DNA of 64,000 bases from Crocinitomicaceae bacterium (GCA_022447585.1 JAKVAR010000006.1:806001-870000); one strand, 5' to 3'; positions 9,070 to 18,222 are shown, numbered from the stretch's first letter. Program-made: numbers and translations. The notes: a model not told the origin generated them from the sequence alone.

Positions 9070-10317
9070 TTATCTTACTTTCAATGTGACTATAGTAACT
9101 ACAGCCAATAATATTGCTACAATCCAGAATCTAGCTACGATTTTGGCTTCATGAATTCCTTTCTTTTGGTAGTGGTGGTGCAGAGGTGCCATGAGGAAAA
9201 TCCTTCGGCCTTCACCAAACCTTTTCTTGGTTATTTTAAACCAGCCTACCTGAAGTATTACTGAAGCATTTTCAATGATGAATACGCCGCATAGAATTGG
9301 GATCAAAAGTTCCTTTCTGATTGAGATTGCAAATACAGCAATAATTCCTCCTAGAGCTAAACTTCCTGTGTCTCCCATGAATACTTGTGCAGGGAATGAG
9401 TTGTACCAAAGGAAGCCGATGCAGGCTCCCACAAATGCTGCAATGAATATTACGAGTTCTTCAGCTAGTGGTATATACATTACATCCAGGTAGTCTGCGA
9501 ATTTCACATTGGAGCTAACATAGGCGAGAACAGCAAGTGCAATACCTATAATGGCGGAGCTACCTGTGGCGAGTCCATCAAGACCATCTGTTAGATTTGC
9601 ACCATTGGAAATGAAGACTACAATGAAAATTACAACTGGAATGAAGATTAACCATCCCCAAGATTTACCATTGTCACCTAGTAGCCAGTTGTAGTTGAAC
9701 TCATTACTTTTCAAAAATGGAATAGTCGTTGTCATGTCGTCTGTCTTGATCCATTTTGAGTTGTCTCCAGCTTCTAGTGCTAAGTGAGCTTCAGTAACTA
9801 GTACTTCGTCTGCGGTCAACACATAATCTGCATCTACTTTCTTATGAACTCGGACATCGTCGCTAAAGTAAAGCATAGATCCTACGATAATGCCTACACC
9901 AACTTGGCCGATTACTTTAAACTTTCCAGCTAAACCGGCTTTATTCTTTTTGAATACTTTGATGTAATCATCGATGAATCCTATTGTTCCAAGCCACACT
10001 GTGGATAATAACATCGTGATGATATAGATGTTGTCTAACTTGGCAAAAAGAAGTGTAGGAATAAGAATGGATGCTAAGATGATTAAGCCCCCCATAGTTG
10101 GAGTTCCAGCTTTTGAAAGTTGTCCTTCTAAACCTAAATCTCTAATAGATTCACCAATTTGTTGTTTCTGAAGTAAGCGAATTAAGCGTTTTCCAAATAC
10201 GATAGATACAATCAATGAAGTGATTAATGCCATTCCTGCACGGAACGAAATGTAGTCAAACAGCCCAGCTCCTGGGAAGTTCATTGATTCTAAATAATTG
10301 AATAGGTAAGTGAGCAT
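9070..10317 (-). CDS. mraY: Phospho-MurNAc-pentapeptide transferase MraY
   Basis: MraY transfers phospho-MurNAc-pentapeptide to undecaprenyl phosphate, making lipid I. The 415-residue polytopic product carries the conserved [44 protein letters not shown] and [12 protein letters not shown] segments in family order. It is about 50 residues longer than the E. coli enzyme because of an extra loop around residues 160-215, between membrane segments. I recall such a loop from other Bacteroidota MraY proteins. The start overlaps the murE stop by one base, which indicates tight coupling. Confidence 0.97.
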   Translation of the reverse strand: MLTYLFNYLESMNFPGAGLFDYISFRAGMALITSLIVSIVFGKRLIRLLQKQQIGESIRDLGLEGQLSKAGTPTMGGLIILASILIPTLLFAKLDNIYIITMLLSTVWLGTIGFIDDYIKVFKKNKAGLAGKFKVIGQVGVGIIVGSMLYFSDDVRVHKKVDADYVLTADEVLVTEAHLALEAGDNSKWIKTDDMTTTIPFLKSNEFNYNWLLGDNGKSWGWLIFIPVVIFIVVFISNGANLTDGLDGLATGSSAIIGIALAVLAYVSSNVKFADYLDVMYIPLAEELVIFIAAFVGACIGFLWYNSFPAQVFMGDTGSLALGGIIAVFAISIRKELLIPILCGVFIIENASVILQVGWFKITKKRFGEGRRIFLMAPLHHHYQKKGIHEAKIVARFWIVAILLAVVTIVTLKVR

Positions 10318-11786
10318 TATTTATTGAATTTGTTAAATAGTTCTAGTAAAGTTGCCATATCGTCAAAGTCGTGCTTAACACCTTTAATTTCTTGGTATGT
10401 CTCGTGTCCTTTTCCTGCGACAAGGATGATGTCTTCTGGCTCTGCCATCGAAATAGCTGTCTTAATTGCCTGGCCACGATCGATGATAGACAGCGTCTTT
10501 TTGAAGTTGACTCCATCAACTCCAGTCATCATATCTTCGATAATAACTTCAGGGATTTCTGATCTAGGGTTGTCTGAGGTTAAAATTACCTTGTCAGATA
10601 GGTCACAGGCAATTTTGGCCATCTCAGGTCGTTTTGCTTTATCTCTATCTCCGCCGCAACCAATAATTGTGAAAACAGTTTCGTTTTTCGTTCGAATATT
10701 TTCGATTGTCTTCAAAACATTTTGGAGTGCATCAGGAGTATGCGCATAGTCAACAATTGCTGTTATGCCAGAGTTGCTTCTGATGTATTGAAACCTACCT
10801 GCAACCGATTCTAATTGACTTAAAATAGTTAAAACTTCAGTTTCATCTTCACCTAATTCTTGGCTAATTCCGAATACAGCAAGGAGATTGTATGCGTTAA
10901 AATCGCCGATTAACCTGGTCCAAAGCTCTTTGCTGTTGATGTTTAGTACTAGGCCTGAAAATTGATTTTCAAGTACTTTAGCATGATAATCCGACATCGA
11001 CTTTAAAGCATAGCTTCTCTTTTTGGCTGATGTGTTTTGCAACATTACCTCACCGTTCTTGTCGTCTGCATTAGTAAGTGCAAAAGCAGTACTTGGCAAG
11101 TTATCAAAGAAGGCTTTTTTAACATTGATGTATTCTTTGAATGTCTTGTGATAGTCTAAATGATCATGTGTGATGTTCGTAAAAGCGCCGCCCGAAAAAT
11201 GTAAACCTCCAATTCTGTCTTGGTGAATTGCATGAGAGCTCACTTCCATAAAGCAATGTGAACAGCCTTCTTCTACCATGTTTCTAATTAGTTTGTTTAG
11301 AGAAATGGGGTCTGGTGTGGTGTGGGTAGATGGAATATCGCGGTCGCAAATCTTATTTACGACAGTGGAGATTAATCCTGTTTGAAAGCCAAGTTTGCTG
11401 TATAGATTGAATAATAATGTTGCAATAGTGGTTTTGCCATTTGTTCCTGTAATCCCAATTAGCTTTAATTCTTTTGAAGGTTCTCTATAGAAGTTGCTTG
11501 CCGATAATGAAAGTGCTTTCTTCGTATTTTCAACTTGAATAATGTTACAGCCTTCAATTGGTTCTAATTCTTTACTTACGATAATTGAAGTGCAACCTGA
11601 TTTTATAACTTGATTGATGTATTCATGCCCGTCATTTGAAACGCCTTCGATTGCGAAGAATAAAGATCCAGATTTCGCGGTTCTTGAGTCAAAAGTCAAT
11701 TGAGTTATCAATGTGCTCATGTCACCGCTAACACTTTTGATGTTAACCCCGTATAATATGTCTTTTAATTCCTGCATATTAGTCAA
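10317..11786 (-). CDS. murE: UDP-MurNAc-tripeptide ligase MurE (meso-DAP type)
   Basis: MurE adds the third residue of the stem peptide. The 489-residue product has the P-loop [19 protein letters not shown] near residue 110, the TTPDP substrate motif after it, and the central [13 protein letters not shown] block. The C-terminal domain contains TSDNPRSE near residue 405. The DNPR tetrapeptide is the established signature of MurE enzymes that select meso-diaminopimelate, so the peptidoglycan is predicted to be of DAP type. It overlaps ftsI by 8 bases and mraY by one base. Confidence 0.97.
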   Translation of the reverse strand: MTNMQELKDILYGVNIKSVSGDMSTLITQLTFDSRTAKSGSLFFAIEGVSNDGHEYINQVIKSGCTSIIVSKELEPIEGCNIIQVENTKKALSLSASNFYREPSKELKLIGITGTNGKTTIATLLFNLYSKLGFQTGLISTVVNKICDRDIPSTHTTPDPISLNKLIRNMVEEGCSHCFMEVSSHAIHQDRIGGLHFSGGAFTNITHDHLDYHKTFKEYINVKKAFFDNLPSTAFALTNADDKNGEVMLQNTSAKKRSYALKSMSDYHAKVLENQFSGLVLNINSKELWTRLIGDFNAYNLLAVFGISQELGEDETEVLTILSQLESVAGRFQYIRSNSGITAIVDYAHTPDALQNVLKTIENIRTKNETVFTIIGCGGDRDKAKRPEMAKIACDLSDKVILTSDNPRSEIPEVIIEDMMTGVDGVNFKKTLSIIDRGQAIKTAISMAEPEDIILVAGKGHETYQEIKGVKHDFDDMATLLELFNKFNK

Positions 11787-13890
11787 GTGTAATTTCTATT
11801 ACCACTCCGCGTTGTATTTCACTTCCTGGTATTATTGATTGCTTTGTTACTTTTCCGTAGCCGTTAATACGTACTACCAATCCTTCATTTTCTAAAATAA
11901 AAACAGCGTCTTTAGCTGTCATTCCTTTTACGTTTGGAACAATTCCTTTTTTTATCTTTCTTATTGAAATTTCTACTTTCTCACCACCACTATGCGTGTT
12001 AATCCACTTGCTGTTAGAGCTTGAGTAGAAAGGAATGTTCAGCGCTCTGTAGGACGTAAGGATATCATAGCGGTTACCATCTTTTGAGATTGGAAGTGTT
12101 TTTGTTTTATAAGCGTTATCATTGATTGGTTTGTGATATTGCAAACTTGATGCATATACTTTATTAGCAATGGCTGTAAAAACGGTTCCAGATACTGTTG
12201 CGCCATAGATGTCTCTTGAAGGAGCTGAAACAACCACGATACATGAGTATATGGGGTCTTGAGCAGGGAAGTATCCAGCGAATGATGCTTGGTATTTCTT
12301 CTCGCCCTTATTCCCGTATCTTAAGTCGTCGTTTAGTACTACTGCTGTTCCGGTTTTACCTGCGATATCAAAAAAGGCTGATTTCAATGCTGAGCCAGTA
12401 CCTCTTTTAACAACACCATCAAGACAAGTTTGAACATCTGCTAGGGTGCTAGGTGAACAGATTTTATCTTTGATTACAAAAGGAGGATAGGTCTTGATAA
12501 CATCGTTTCCTCTTCGCACTTCTTGAACGAATTGAGGTTTTACTAGAGTTCCATTGTTAGCAACAGCGTTGTATAGCGCTAATGTTTGTAATGGTGTTTG
12601 CAGGTATTCATATCCAATAGCCATCCAAGGTAAAGAAGTTCCATACCAGTTTTTTGATCCGGGTGCATACATTGTTGGAGTGGGTTCTCCAGCTAGGTCT
12701 AATCCTAGAGAGTCGGCAAGGCCGAAACTTTTAATTCTGTTAATAAAGGCTTGTGGTTCATTCTTGTATGCATCATTCACCATTTTTGAGAATACATTCG
12801 ATGATTTTTCAAATGCTTCCTGAACAGTTATTTTGCCGTACCCTCGACCGTGATTTGAATCTTTTAATTCTAAATCGTAAAACTTATATACTCCAGCGGC
12901 ATTAACAATATCGCTTAGCTCTAATTTTCCATCCTCAAGTAATGCCATTAGTGATGCTAGCTTGAATGTTGATCCAGGAACTTCTTTTGTACCAATGGCT
13001 TGATTATATGCTTCGTTATAGTTGCCGTTTGCATCTCTTCTTAAGTTTACAATTGCTTTAACATAACCAGTCTTTACGTCCATTACGATAACACAGCCAT
13101 TTTTTGCATCTTGATTTTTCAATTGACGTAGTAGCTCAGTATGAGCAACTTCTTGAATTTCTTTGTCAATTGTAGTTACAATGTTGGCGCCTTCAACGGC
13201 TTCTTTGGTTATGGGGCCAATCTTCTTCCATCCAGTTGAAATTTTCTGCTCAATTTGTTCACCTTCAGTTCCTTTTAAAAATTCATCATAGGCACCCTCA
13301 ATTCCGACATGGAGTGTGTCCTTTTCATTGTAGCGGACGTACCCTAGTGTACGTTTCATTAATTCTCCGTGTGGTCGCTTCCTGATGATTGTCTCTTGAT
13401 TGTCAATAAGCCCCCCTTTTAGTTGGCCTTTTTCGAATATTGGCATTTCGCGAAGTTTTTTACGTTCTTCGTTTGTCGCTTTCTTCTTAATCAACAAGTA
13501 TCTAGCCCCTCTATTACGACCTTCACGTATCATTGTCTCGTATTCTTTCGCACTTTTTTCAGGGTACAAGTCAGCTAATTCAATACAGAGGCTGCTGATT
13601 TGTTCATCGAATAGTTTATCCTTGACGACCGTTGGGTCCATGTGGATATCAAAGAATGAAACTGAAGTTACTAAAGGGGTGTAATTAGCATCTAGAATTT
13701 GCCCTCTTCTAGGTGTCCTTTTTACTGTTCTTGTTGGCATTTTTTCATTGCCGTCAGTAGAAGACATAAAAACAGGTTGGCCCCCTTCGAATTGAATACT
13801 AACCGTTTTAATCAAAACGATTAACATCAAAATAACAAATCCAAAGTAAATTAGATAAGCTCTCCAGTATATGTCTTTTTTGTTACTCAA
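11779..13890 (-). CDS. ftsI: Septal class B penicillin-binding protein (FtsI/PBP3) with PASTA domain
   Basis: This is the septal transpeptidase that cross-links peptidoglycan made by FtsW. The 703-residue product has a membrane anchor at residues 9-30, the RGQILDANYTPL motif of class B PBP N-terminal domains, and a transpeptidase domain. Its active-site motifs are STFK (nucleophile serine, near residue 306), SSN (near 365) and KTGTA (near 517). The last 60 residues (VPNVKGMTAKDAVFILENEG...) form one PASTA domain, longer than proteobacterial FtsI and typical of Bacteroidota. It overlaps the ftsL-like gene by 8 bases. Confidence 0.95.
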   Translation of the reverse strand: MSNKKDIYWRAYLIYFGFVILMLIVLIKTVSIQFEGGQPVFMSSTDGNEKMPTRTVKRTPRRGQILDANYTPLVTSVSFFDIHMDPTVVKDKLFDEQISSLCIELADLYPEKSAKEYETMIREGRNRGARYLLIKKKATNEERKKLREMPIFEKGQLKGGLIDNQETIIRKRPHGELMKRTLGYVRYNEKDTLHVGIEGAYDEFLKGTEGEQIEQKISTGWKKIGPITKEAVEGANIVTTIDKEIQEVAHTELLRQLKNQDAKNGCVIVMDVKTGYVKAIVNLRRDANGNYNEAYNQAIGTKEVPGSTFKLASLMALLEDGKLELSDIVNAAGVYKFYDLELKDSNHGRGYGKITVQEAFEKSSNVFSKMVNDAYKNEPQAFINRIKSFGLADSLGLDLAGEPTPTMYAPGSKNWYGTSLPWMAIGYEYLQTPLQTLALYNAVANNGTLVKPQFVQEVRRGNDVIKTYPPFVIKDKICSPSTLADVQTCLDGVVKRGTGSALKSAFFDIAGKTGTAVVLNDDLRYGNKGEKKYQASFAGYFPAQDPIYSCIVVVSAPSRDIYGATVSGTVFTAIANKVYASSLQYHKPINDNAYKTKTLPISKDGNRYDILTSYRALNIPFYSSSNSKWINTHSGGEKVEISIRKIKKGIVPNVKGMTAKDAVFILENEGLVVRINGYGKVTKQSIIPGSEIQRGVVIEITLD

Positions 13891-14317
13891 TTGTTTCTTC
13901 TGGTTTTTTGATTTTTATAACCTTAGTTGGGTTTACTGTTTCTTTTAATCCTGTTTCTTCTAGTTTTTCTACTAGTTCGGACCTTCTTGTTTTCTCCTCT
14001 AGCCTTGCTTTTGCTTCGAAGTAATCAGAGGTTAATTCGTCTACTTCCTTTTGTGTTTTAAGTACATCGCTCGATAACCTTTTTCCGTAATAACCTTTAC
14101 CAACTATTAAGAGAAGTAGAAGCATAATGAAGAATATGAAGTTTAAATTCTTCGTCATGAACTCCTTTGTTAGGAAGTCCCCATTAAGAATTTGAACAAA
14201 CGAACTTGGTCTCTTGTTTTTTTGAGCCTTAATCTTTGCTTTCTTCCTCTTTTGTGTTGCTTTCTCAGCAGCTTCTTTTGCTTCGAGCTGAGATCTGTCT
14301 AAAAAGTCATTCTCCAT
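13883..14317 (-). CDS. ftsL: FtsL-like divisome protein
   Basis: The 144-residue product has a lysine- and alanine-rich cytoplasmic N-terminus, one membrane span at about residues 57-73 (FIFFIMLLLLLIVGKGYYG) and a periplasmic coiled-coil-like stretch (LKTQKEVDELTSDYFEAKARLEEKTRRSELVEKL, split here only by description). This bitopic coiled-coil layout and the position between rsmH and ftsI are those of FtsL, which with FtsB/FtsQ activates FtsWI. FtsL sequences are too divergent for identification by motif, so the call rests on topology and synteny. It overlaps both neighbours (11 and 8 bases). Confidence 0.85.
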   Translation of the reverse strand: MENDFLDRSQLEAKEAAEKATQKRKKAKIKAQKNKRPSSFVQILNGDFLTKEFMTKNLNFIFFIMLLLLLIVGKGYYGKRLSSDVLKTQKEVDELTSDYFEAKARLEEKTRRSELVEKLEETGLKETVNPTKVIKIKKPEETIE

Positions 14318-15224
14318 CTCGTTCTGCTATCCTTAGTTTTGCACTTCTTGCTCTGTTATTTCTTTCCAATTCTTCTTCGTTTGCCGTAATCGGGTGTCTT
14401 ACTATTTCGGTGAATGGTTTTAAAACGTTGCCGAAAAAGTCTTTCTCTATTTTGCCGTCAAGCGAACCACGTTTCATATAGTTTTTTACGAGCCTGTCTT
14501 CCAGAGAGTGGTAGGACATTACGACTAGTCTGCCTCCTGGCTTAATTACGTCTTCACATTGTAATAAGAAGTCTTCCAAGACTTTCATTTCGTCATTGGT
14601 TTCGATTCGAATGGCTTGAAACACTTGAGCGAAATATTTGTGTTCTTTATTTCTTGGAGCACATTTTTCAACAATTTGAAGCAGTTCTCCAGTTGTTTTG
14701 ATTCTTTTATTGCTTCTAGCCGATTCTATTGTGTTGACTAGCTTTCTGGCGTGAGAAATTTCACCGTAATTTCTAAATATTCTAAGTAATTCTTCTTCCG
14801 TGTAATTATTAACGATGTCTTCTGCGGATAGATCACCATGTTGATTCATACGCATATCTAAAGCGGCTTCACCTCTAATTGAAAATCCACGATCAGCTTC
14901 GTCGAATTGATGAGAGGACACGCCTAGGTCAGCAAGGATTCCATCCACTTTTTGGATTCCAAGTAAACGCAGATGATTGCTGATATATGCAAAGTTTGCT
15001 GCGACAAAATCGAAATTTGGAGCGTTCCAAGCGTTTTTCTTAGCATCTTGATCTTGATCGAAGGAGATTAGTTTGCCCTCTGGTCCAAGTTGTTCGAATA
15101 TCGCACGAGAATGACTCCCGCCTCCAAAAGTGACATCAACATAGATTCCAGATGGATTGATGTCTAAAGCATCAATGCATTCAGGAAGCATTACTGGTAT
15201 GTGATATGATTCGTTATTCTTCAT
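14307..15224 (-). CDS. rsmH: 16S rRNA (cytosine-1402-N4) methyltransferase RsmH
   Basis: RsmH (MraW) methylates N4 of C1402 in the decoding centre of 16S rRNA using S-adenosylmethionine. The 305-residue product begins YHIPVMLPECIDAL and has the SAM motif YVDVTFGGGSHSRAI near residue 30. ILADLGVSSHQFDEADRGFSI near 95 and MSYHSLEDRLVKNYMK near 237 are both family signatures. Length is normal. It overlaps mraZ by 11 bases and the ftsL-like gene by 11 bases, so the start of the cluster is tightly coupled. Confidence 0.97.
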   Translation of the reverse strand: MKNNESYHIPVMLPECIDALDINPSGIYVDVTFGGGSHSRAIFEQLGPEGKLISFDQDQDAKKNAWNAPNFDFVAANFAYISNHLRLLGIQKVDGILADLGVSSHQFDEADRGFSIRGEAALDMRMNQHGDLSAEDIVNNYTEEELLRIFRNYGEISHARKLVNTIESARSNKRIKTTGELLQIVEKCAPRNKEHKYFAQVFQAIRIETNDEMKVLEDFLLQCEDVIKPGGRLVVMSYHSLEDRLVKNYMKRGSLDGKIEKDFFGNVLKPFTEIVRHPITANEEELERNNRARSAKLRIAERDGE

Positions 15225-15672
15225 TGTCCAAGTCTCCCATTACTTCATCTGCTAAATCAGCAAAATCTGCCATGGAGCCTTCGATCATTTCGAAGTATTT
15301 CGACTTGTCCCAAATCTCTATTCTGTCGTTGTAAGCGATGAGCATCGCTTCTTGACTTAAGCCTACACGTTCCATATGTGCGGTTGGAACTAAAACACGC
15401 CCCGCCTTGTCTAGGTTGATCAATTTTGCTCCTTGATGGAACAAACGGTAAAACATTCTGTTTTTCGGCTTGAATAGATTCATCTTAGAAAGTTTTGCAC
15501 TTACTTTTTCCCATTCGTGAAGTGGGAAAAGTGTTAAGCAATCCTCGAATCCTTTGTTTAACATGAAATCTCGCTGAGCTGCAGGAGGGAGCTGCTTCCG
15601 TAAACCGGAAGGTAGCATGAAACGCCCTTTAGCGTCCATTTTTACCTCGAATTCTCCTACTAAGCCTGCCAT
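15214..15672 (-). CDS. mraZ: Transcriptional regulator MraZ
   Basis: MraZ is a DNA-binding ring-forming protein that regulates its own dcw operon. The 152-residue product has two AbrB/SpoVT-like swapped-hairpin halves. The first, FEVKMDAKGRFMLPSGLRKQL, lies near residues 8-28, and the second, INLDKAGRVLVPTAHMERVGL, near 82-105. Each carries the DxKGR/DKAGR DNA-contact motif. It is the first gene of the cluster. Candidate MraZ boxes lie 32-51 bases upstream of the start and again about 155-175 bases upstream, which fits autoregulation. Confidence 0.96.
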   Translation of the reverse strand: MAGLVGEFEVKMDAKGRFMLPSGLRKQLPPAAQRDFMLNKGFEDCLTLFPLHEWEKVSAKLSKMNLFKPKNRMFYRLFHQGAKLINLDKAGRVLVPTAHMERVGLSQEAMLIAYNDRIEIWDKSKYFEMIEGSMADFADLADEVMGDLDNEE

Positions 15673-15703
15673 GACGATTAATTATTGAAGTAAAAATACT
15701 TGA

Positions 15704-15723
15704 TTTTTACCACTTTTTACCAC
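15704..15723 (-). promoter_or_regulatory. MraZ box cluster 1 (two GTGGTAAAAA repeats)
   Basis: The minus strand carries two perfect, adjacent 10-base repeats, GTGGTAAAAA. Known MraZ sites are tandem repeats with 10-base spacing: GTGGG-type in E. coli and AAAGTG(T/G)-type in Mycoplasma. These repeats sit 32-51 bases upstream of the mraZ ATG, just before a TATTTTTA element that could serve as the -7 box. Binding here would block the promoter. Match to the known box is by eye. Confidence 0.7.
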
Positions 15724-15734
15724 CGTATTTCATA

Positions 15735-15886
15735 TTGTTGATAATTATGAACGATAGTTATCGTAAAAGGTTACGTTTTAGATGTGTAAATTACTTATAA
15801 ATAAGGGGTTTAGAGTTGTTTTTTAAAAGTGGTAGAAAGTGGTAGTAAAAAATTAAATTGTTGAAAACTCTCCTGGTTATCAACAA
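15735..15886. repeat. Long-range inverted repeat TTGTTGATAA / TTATCAACAA
   Basis: TTGTTGATAA at 15735-15744 is exactly complementary to TTATCAACAA at 15877-15886. Between them lie a short palindrome (ACGATA-GT-TATCGT, 15751-15764) and MraZ box cluster 2. Each end differs at one position from the DnaA box TTATCCACA. The arrangement makes the mraZ upstream region roughly symmetrical. A function as DnaA sites is speculation. Confidence 0.4.
15826..15845 (+). promoter_or_regulatory. MraZ box cluster 2 (two AAAGTGGTAG repeats)
   Basis: Two perfect, adjacent copies of AAAGTGGTAG lie on the plus strand, facing away from cluster 1 at about 110 bases distance. They fit the AAAGTG(T/G)NNN tandem box described for Mycoplasma MraZ. 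They lie about 55 bases upstream of the -33 element of the DMT exporter promoter, so they could act on that gene, on mraZ from a distance, or on both by looping. Confidence 0.6.
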
Positions 15887-15900
15887 TGATGGAAAATAAT

Positions 15901-15929
15901 TTGATTTGGGTTATTTGAATGTATTTTTG
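15901..15929 (+). promoter_or_regulatory. Promoter of the DMT exporter gene
   Basis: TTG at 15901-15903 and TATTTTTG at 15922-15929, separated by 18 bases, match the Bacteroidota housekeeping promoter (TTG, N18-19, TAnnTTTG). The -7 box ends four bases before the ATG at 15934, predicting a leaderless or nearly leaderless transcript. It also shows that the upstream ATG at 15919 lies inside the promoter and is not the start. Confidence 0.7.
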
Positions 15930-15933
15930 TAGG

Positions 15934-16860
15934 ATGAAAAACGAATCGAAGGGTTGGGTGATCTTGCTGTTTCTAGCCTTAATTTGGGGGAGTTCTTTTA
16001 TTTTGATGAAGAAAGGAATGTTTGCTTCGAATGGGAAACCAATTTTTACTGATGTTCAGGTTGCTTCTATGAGGATGTTTTTTGCAGCTTTGGTTCTGTT
16101 GCCAATGGCCTTGAAAGGATTTAAGCAGTTGCAGTCGGTTAAGGATTTTTTGTTGTTGATGATTGTGGGTTTTTTTGGAAACTTTTTCCCTGCATTTTTG
16201 TTTACTTATGCCGAAACGGGGATTTCTTCCGGTTATGCTGGTATGTTGAATAGTTGTGTCCCGATTTTTGCTTTGTTAATCGGCTTTCTTGTTTTTAAGG
16301 ATCGATTGTCAAAAGTTCAATTTTTAGGTGTGGCAATAGGTACTGTGGGTATCGTTGCTTTGTCTATTGCTGGTCAAGATTTAGAGATTAATGGTGATTG
16401 GTCTCATGTTGTTGCTATAATAGGGGCGACAATTTGTTATGGAATTAGCTTGAATACAATCAAGCATACGTTGCAAAAATATAAGAGCACCGAGATAACT
16501 TCTGTAGCTTTCTTTATTACCTTGGTTCCTGGTGGCTTAATTGCTTTTTTTTCAGGGGTTTTAGATGTGATTGAATCCAATCCGTATGCCTATTCGGGGC
16601 TTGTGTATATTTTAGTTTTAAGTGTTGTTGGAACGGCTATTGCTGTGGTTGTTTTTAATCAATTGATTTCAATTTCATCTGTGCTTTTTGCGAGCAGTGT
16701 GACTTATCTTATACCTATTTTTGCCGTTGTGATTGGGGTTTCCTTTGGTGAGCAAATTGGAGTGTATCAAATAGTTTCCATGTGCATTATTCTGGTTGGG
16801 GTGTTTGTTGCAAATTATTTGCCGAAATTGAAGTTTTATAAAGATCGATTTGATCATTAG
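15934..16860 (+). CDS. DMT-superfamily transporter (EamA type)
   Basis: The 308-residue product shows ten hydrophobic segments in two repeats, each an EamA domain. The first begins GWVILLFLALIWGSSFILMKKG and the second near residue 155 (WSHVVAIIGATICYGISLNTIK). The N-terminal W-G-S-S-F motif and internal duplication are typical of drug/metabolite exporters in the inner membrane. Substrate cannot be read from the sequence. I use the ATG at 15934 and not the in-frame ATG at 15919, because the latter overlaps the promoter -7 box. The gene is divergent from mraZ. Confidence 0.92.
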   Translation: MKNESKGWVILLFLALIWGSSFILMKKGMFASNGKPIFTDVQVASMRMFFAALVLLPMALKGFKQLQSVKDFLLLMIVGFFGNFFPAFLFTYAETGISSGYAGMLNSCVPIFALLIGFLVFKDRLSKVQFLGVAIGTVGIVALSIAGQDLEINGDWSHVVAIIGATICYGISLNTIKHTLQKYKSTEITSVAFFITLVPGGLIAFFSGVLDVIESNPYAYSGLVYILVLSVVGTAIAVVVFNQLISISSVLFASSVTYLIPIFAVVIGVSFGEQIGVYQIVSMCIILVGVFVANYLPKLKFYKDRFDH

Positions 16861-16958
16861 ACTTGTTTAATTTGTTGACGGATTGGTTGGAAACCTGATT
16901 TTTTGATCTCCAAACTGAGTAGATTTATTAAAAATCAATCACTTAAAAATCACTCACT

Positions 16959-17459
16959 ATGAAATCAATATTCCTTTTTTGTTTCGCTGTCTTGTTTGTT
17001 TCGGACTTTTCTATTTCTCAATTGTCCGACTCTATGAAGTTGAAAACTCCTTCTTGGGTTTTGCCGATCATTGAGAAATCTGAATTGATGAAGAGTTATG
17101 AAATTCTTGATCGTATGAATCCTTTTTATTTTGAAGATGACTTTAACGATGATGGTTTTTTGGATATTGTGATGTTTGTTAGGAGTAAAATGTCAGGTAA
17201 GGAAGGTGTTGTTATCGTTAATGGCGGAAAAAATGTGCCTTTCATATTTGGTGCTGGAAAAGAAATTGGAATGGGTTCTGATATTAGTTGGTGTAACCAA
17301 TGGTTTATTTATAGAGATAAATTCATCTATAATTTTGACGATAAAAAGAAAAAATTCATGATTAATCATCATGGGATTGAAATTGTTAAGTCGGAAACAA
17401 CAAGTGTAGTGATATATTGGGATAGACGGCGATATAAAACGCATATTAAACACATCTAA
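16959..17459 (+). CDS. Secreted protein with a calcium-loop-like motif, unknown function
   Basis: The 166-residue product starts with a signal peptide (MKSIFLFCFAVLFVSDFSISQ), so it is exported. Around residue 50 it has DDFNDDGFLDIVMFV, an Asp/Asn-rich loop of the EF-hand/FG-GAP type (DxNxDGxxD). In secreted proteins this loop binds calcium in beta-propeller repeats. Only one such loop is present, so it is not a full propeller. The rest is not recognised. It stands alone between the exporter and the ribosomal protein promoter. Confidence 0.8.
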   Translation: MKSIFLFCFAVLFVSDFSISQLSDSMKLKTPSWVLPIIEKSELMKSYEILDRMNPFYFEDDFNDDGFLDIVMFVRSKMSGKEGVVIVNGGKNVPFIFGAGKEIGMGSDISWCNQWFIYRDKFIYNFDDKKKKFMINHHGIEIVKSETTSVVIYWDRRRYKTHIKHI

Positions 17460-17514
17460 GGAAGATTTGTGTACCATATATAGCGTGAAGTTTGGAAAAA
17501 AATACAATTAACAC

Positions 17515-17543
17515 TTGTTTGTTGAGAAAAAGAAGTATCTTTG
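17515..17543 (+). promoter_or_regulatory. Promoter of rplU-rpmA
   Basis: TTG at 17515-17517 and TATCTTTG at 17536-17543 are spaced by 18 bases and match the Bacteroidota promoter consensus well. The -7 box ends 34 bases before the rplU ATG, which leaves a short AT-rich leader of about 30 bases suited to efficient translation without a Shine-Dalgarno sequence. Confidence 0.8.
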
Positions 17544-17577
17544 TCATCCAATTTTTTAATAAAATAAATAAATAGCT

Positions 17578-17889
17578 ATGTACGCAATAGTAGAGATAGC
17601 AGGGCAGCAATTTAAAGTGCAAAAAGACCAAAAGATCTTTGTACACCGTTTAGATGCTGAAGCAGGTAAGAAAGTAAATTTCGATAAAGTGCTTCTAGTT
17701 GAAAACGATGGTAAAGTGTCATTAGGCGCCCCGGCTATAAAAGGTGCTAAAGTTTCAGCGAAAGTTGAAGAGCACGTTAAAGGAGACAAAGTAATCGTTT
17801 TCAGAAAGAAAAGAAGAAAAGGTTATAAGAAAAAGAACGGACATCGTCAGAGTTTCACAGCACTTACGATTACAGATATTAAAGGATAA
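17578..17889 (+). CDS. rplU: 50S ribosomal protein L21
   Basis: L21 binds 23S rRNA in the large subunit. The 103-residue product has the family start [14 protein letters not shown] and the conserved [16 protein letters not shown] region. A basic block ([17 protein letters not shown]) with the GHRQ signature lies near residues 79-95. It is the first gene of the classic rplU-rpmA operon, with its own promoter 35 bases upstream; rpmA starts 44 bases after its stop. Confidence 0.98.
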   Translation: MYAIVEIAGQQFKVQKDQKIFVHRLDAEAGKKVNFDKVLLVENDGKVSLGAPAIKGAKVSAKVEEHVKGDKVIVFRKKRRKGYKKKNGHRQSFTALTITDIKG

Positions 17890-17933
17890 GAACTTCTTCC
17901 AATTTTACTATTGGAGATTAAAATTTAAAGACA

Positions 17934-18203
17934 ATGGCACATAAGAAAGGAGTCGGTAGTTCGAAAAATGGTCGTGAATCAGAGAGTAAACGATTGGGAG
18001 TTAAAATTTTTGGTGGACAAGCAGCTATTGCTGGTAATATTATTGTTCGTCAAAGAGGAACTCAGCACCATCCAGGAACAAATGTAGGTATTGGTAAAGA
18101 CCATACTTTATTTGCGTTAACTGACGGTGTAGTAGAATTCCGTAAAAAGAGAAATAATCGTTCATTTGTATCAGTGGTTCCATTTGAAACTGCAGAGGCT
18201 TAA
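17934..18203 (+). CDS. rpmA: 50S ribosomal protein L27
   Basis: L27 reaches into the peptidyl transferase centre with its N-terminal tail. The 89-residue product starts [20 protein letters not shown] and contains [25 protein letters not shown] and DHTLFAL, all family signatures. The N-terminus begins directly with the mature AHKKG sequence, so there is no cleavable extension of the type seen in Firmicutes. A strong terminator follows 20 bases after the stop. Confidence 0.98.
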   Translation: MAHKKGVGSSKNGRESESKRLGVKIFGGQAAIAGNIIVRQRGTQHHPGTNVGIGKDHTLFALTDGVVEFRKKRNNRSFVSVVPFETAEA

Positions 18204-18222
18204 TTGAATGTCAATACATTTT

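Noticed and set aside
15919..15933. ATG at 15919 as start of the DMT exporter
   Set aside because: It overlaps the -7 promoter box TATTTTTG, so it cannot be in the transcript; the ATG at 15934 fits the family start.
16861..16915. Terminator after the DMT exporter (GGTT-GGA-AACC then T-run)
   Set aside because: The stem has only four pairs, too short to support the call.
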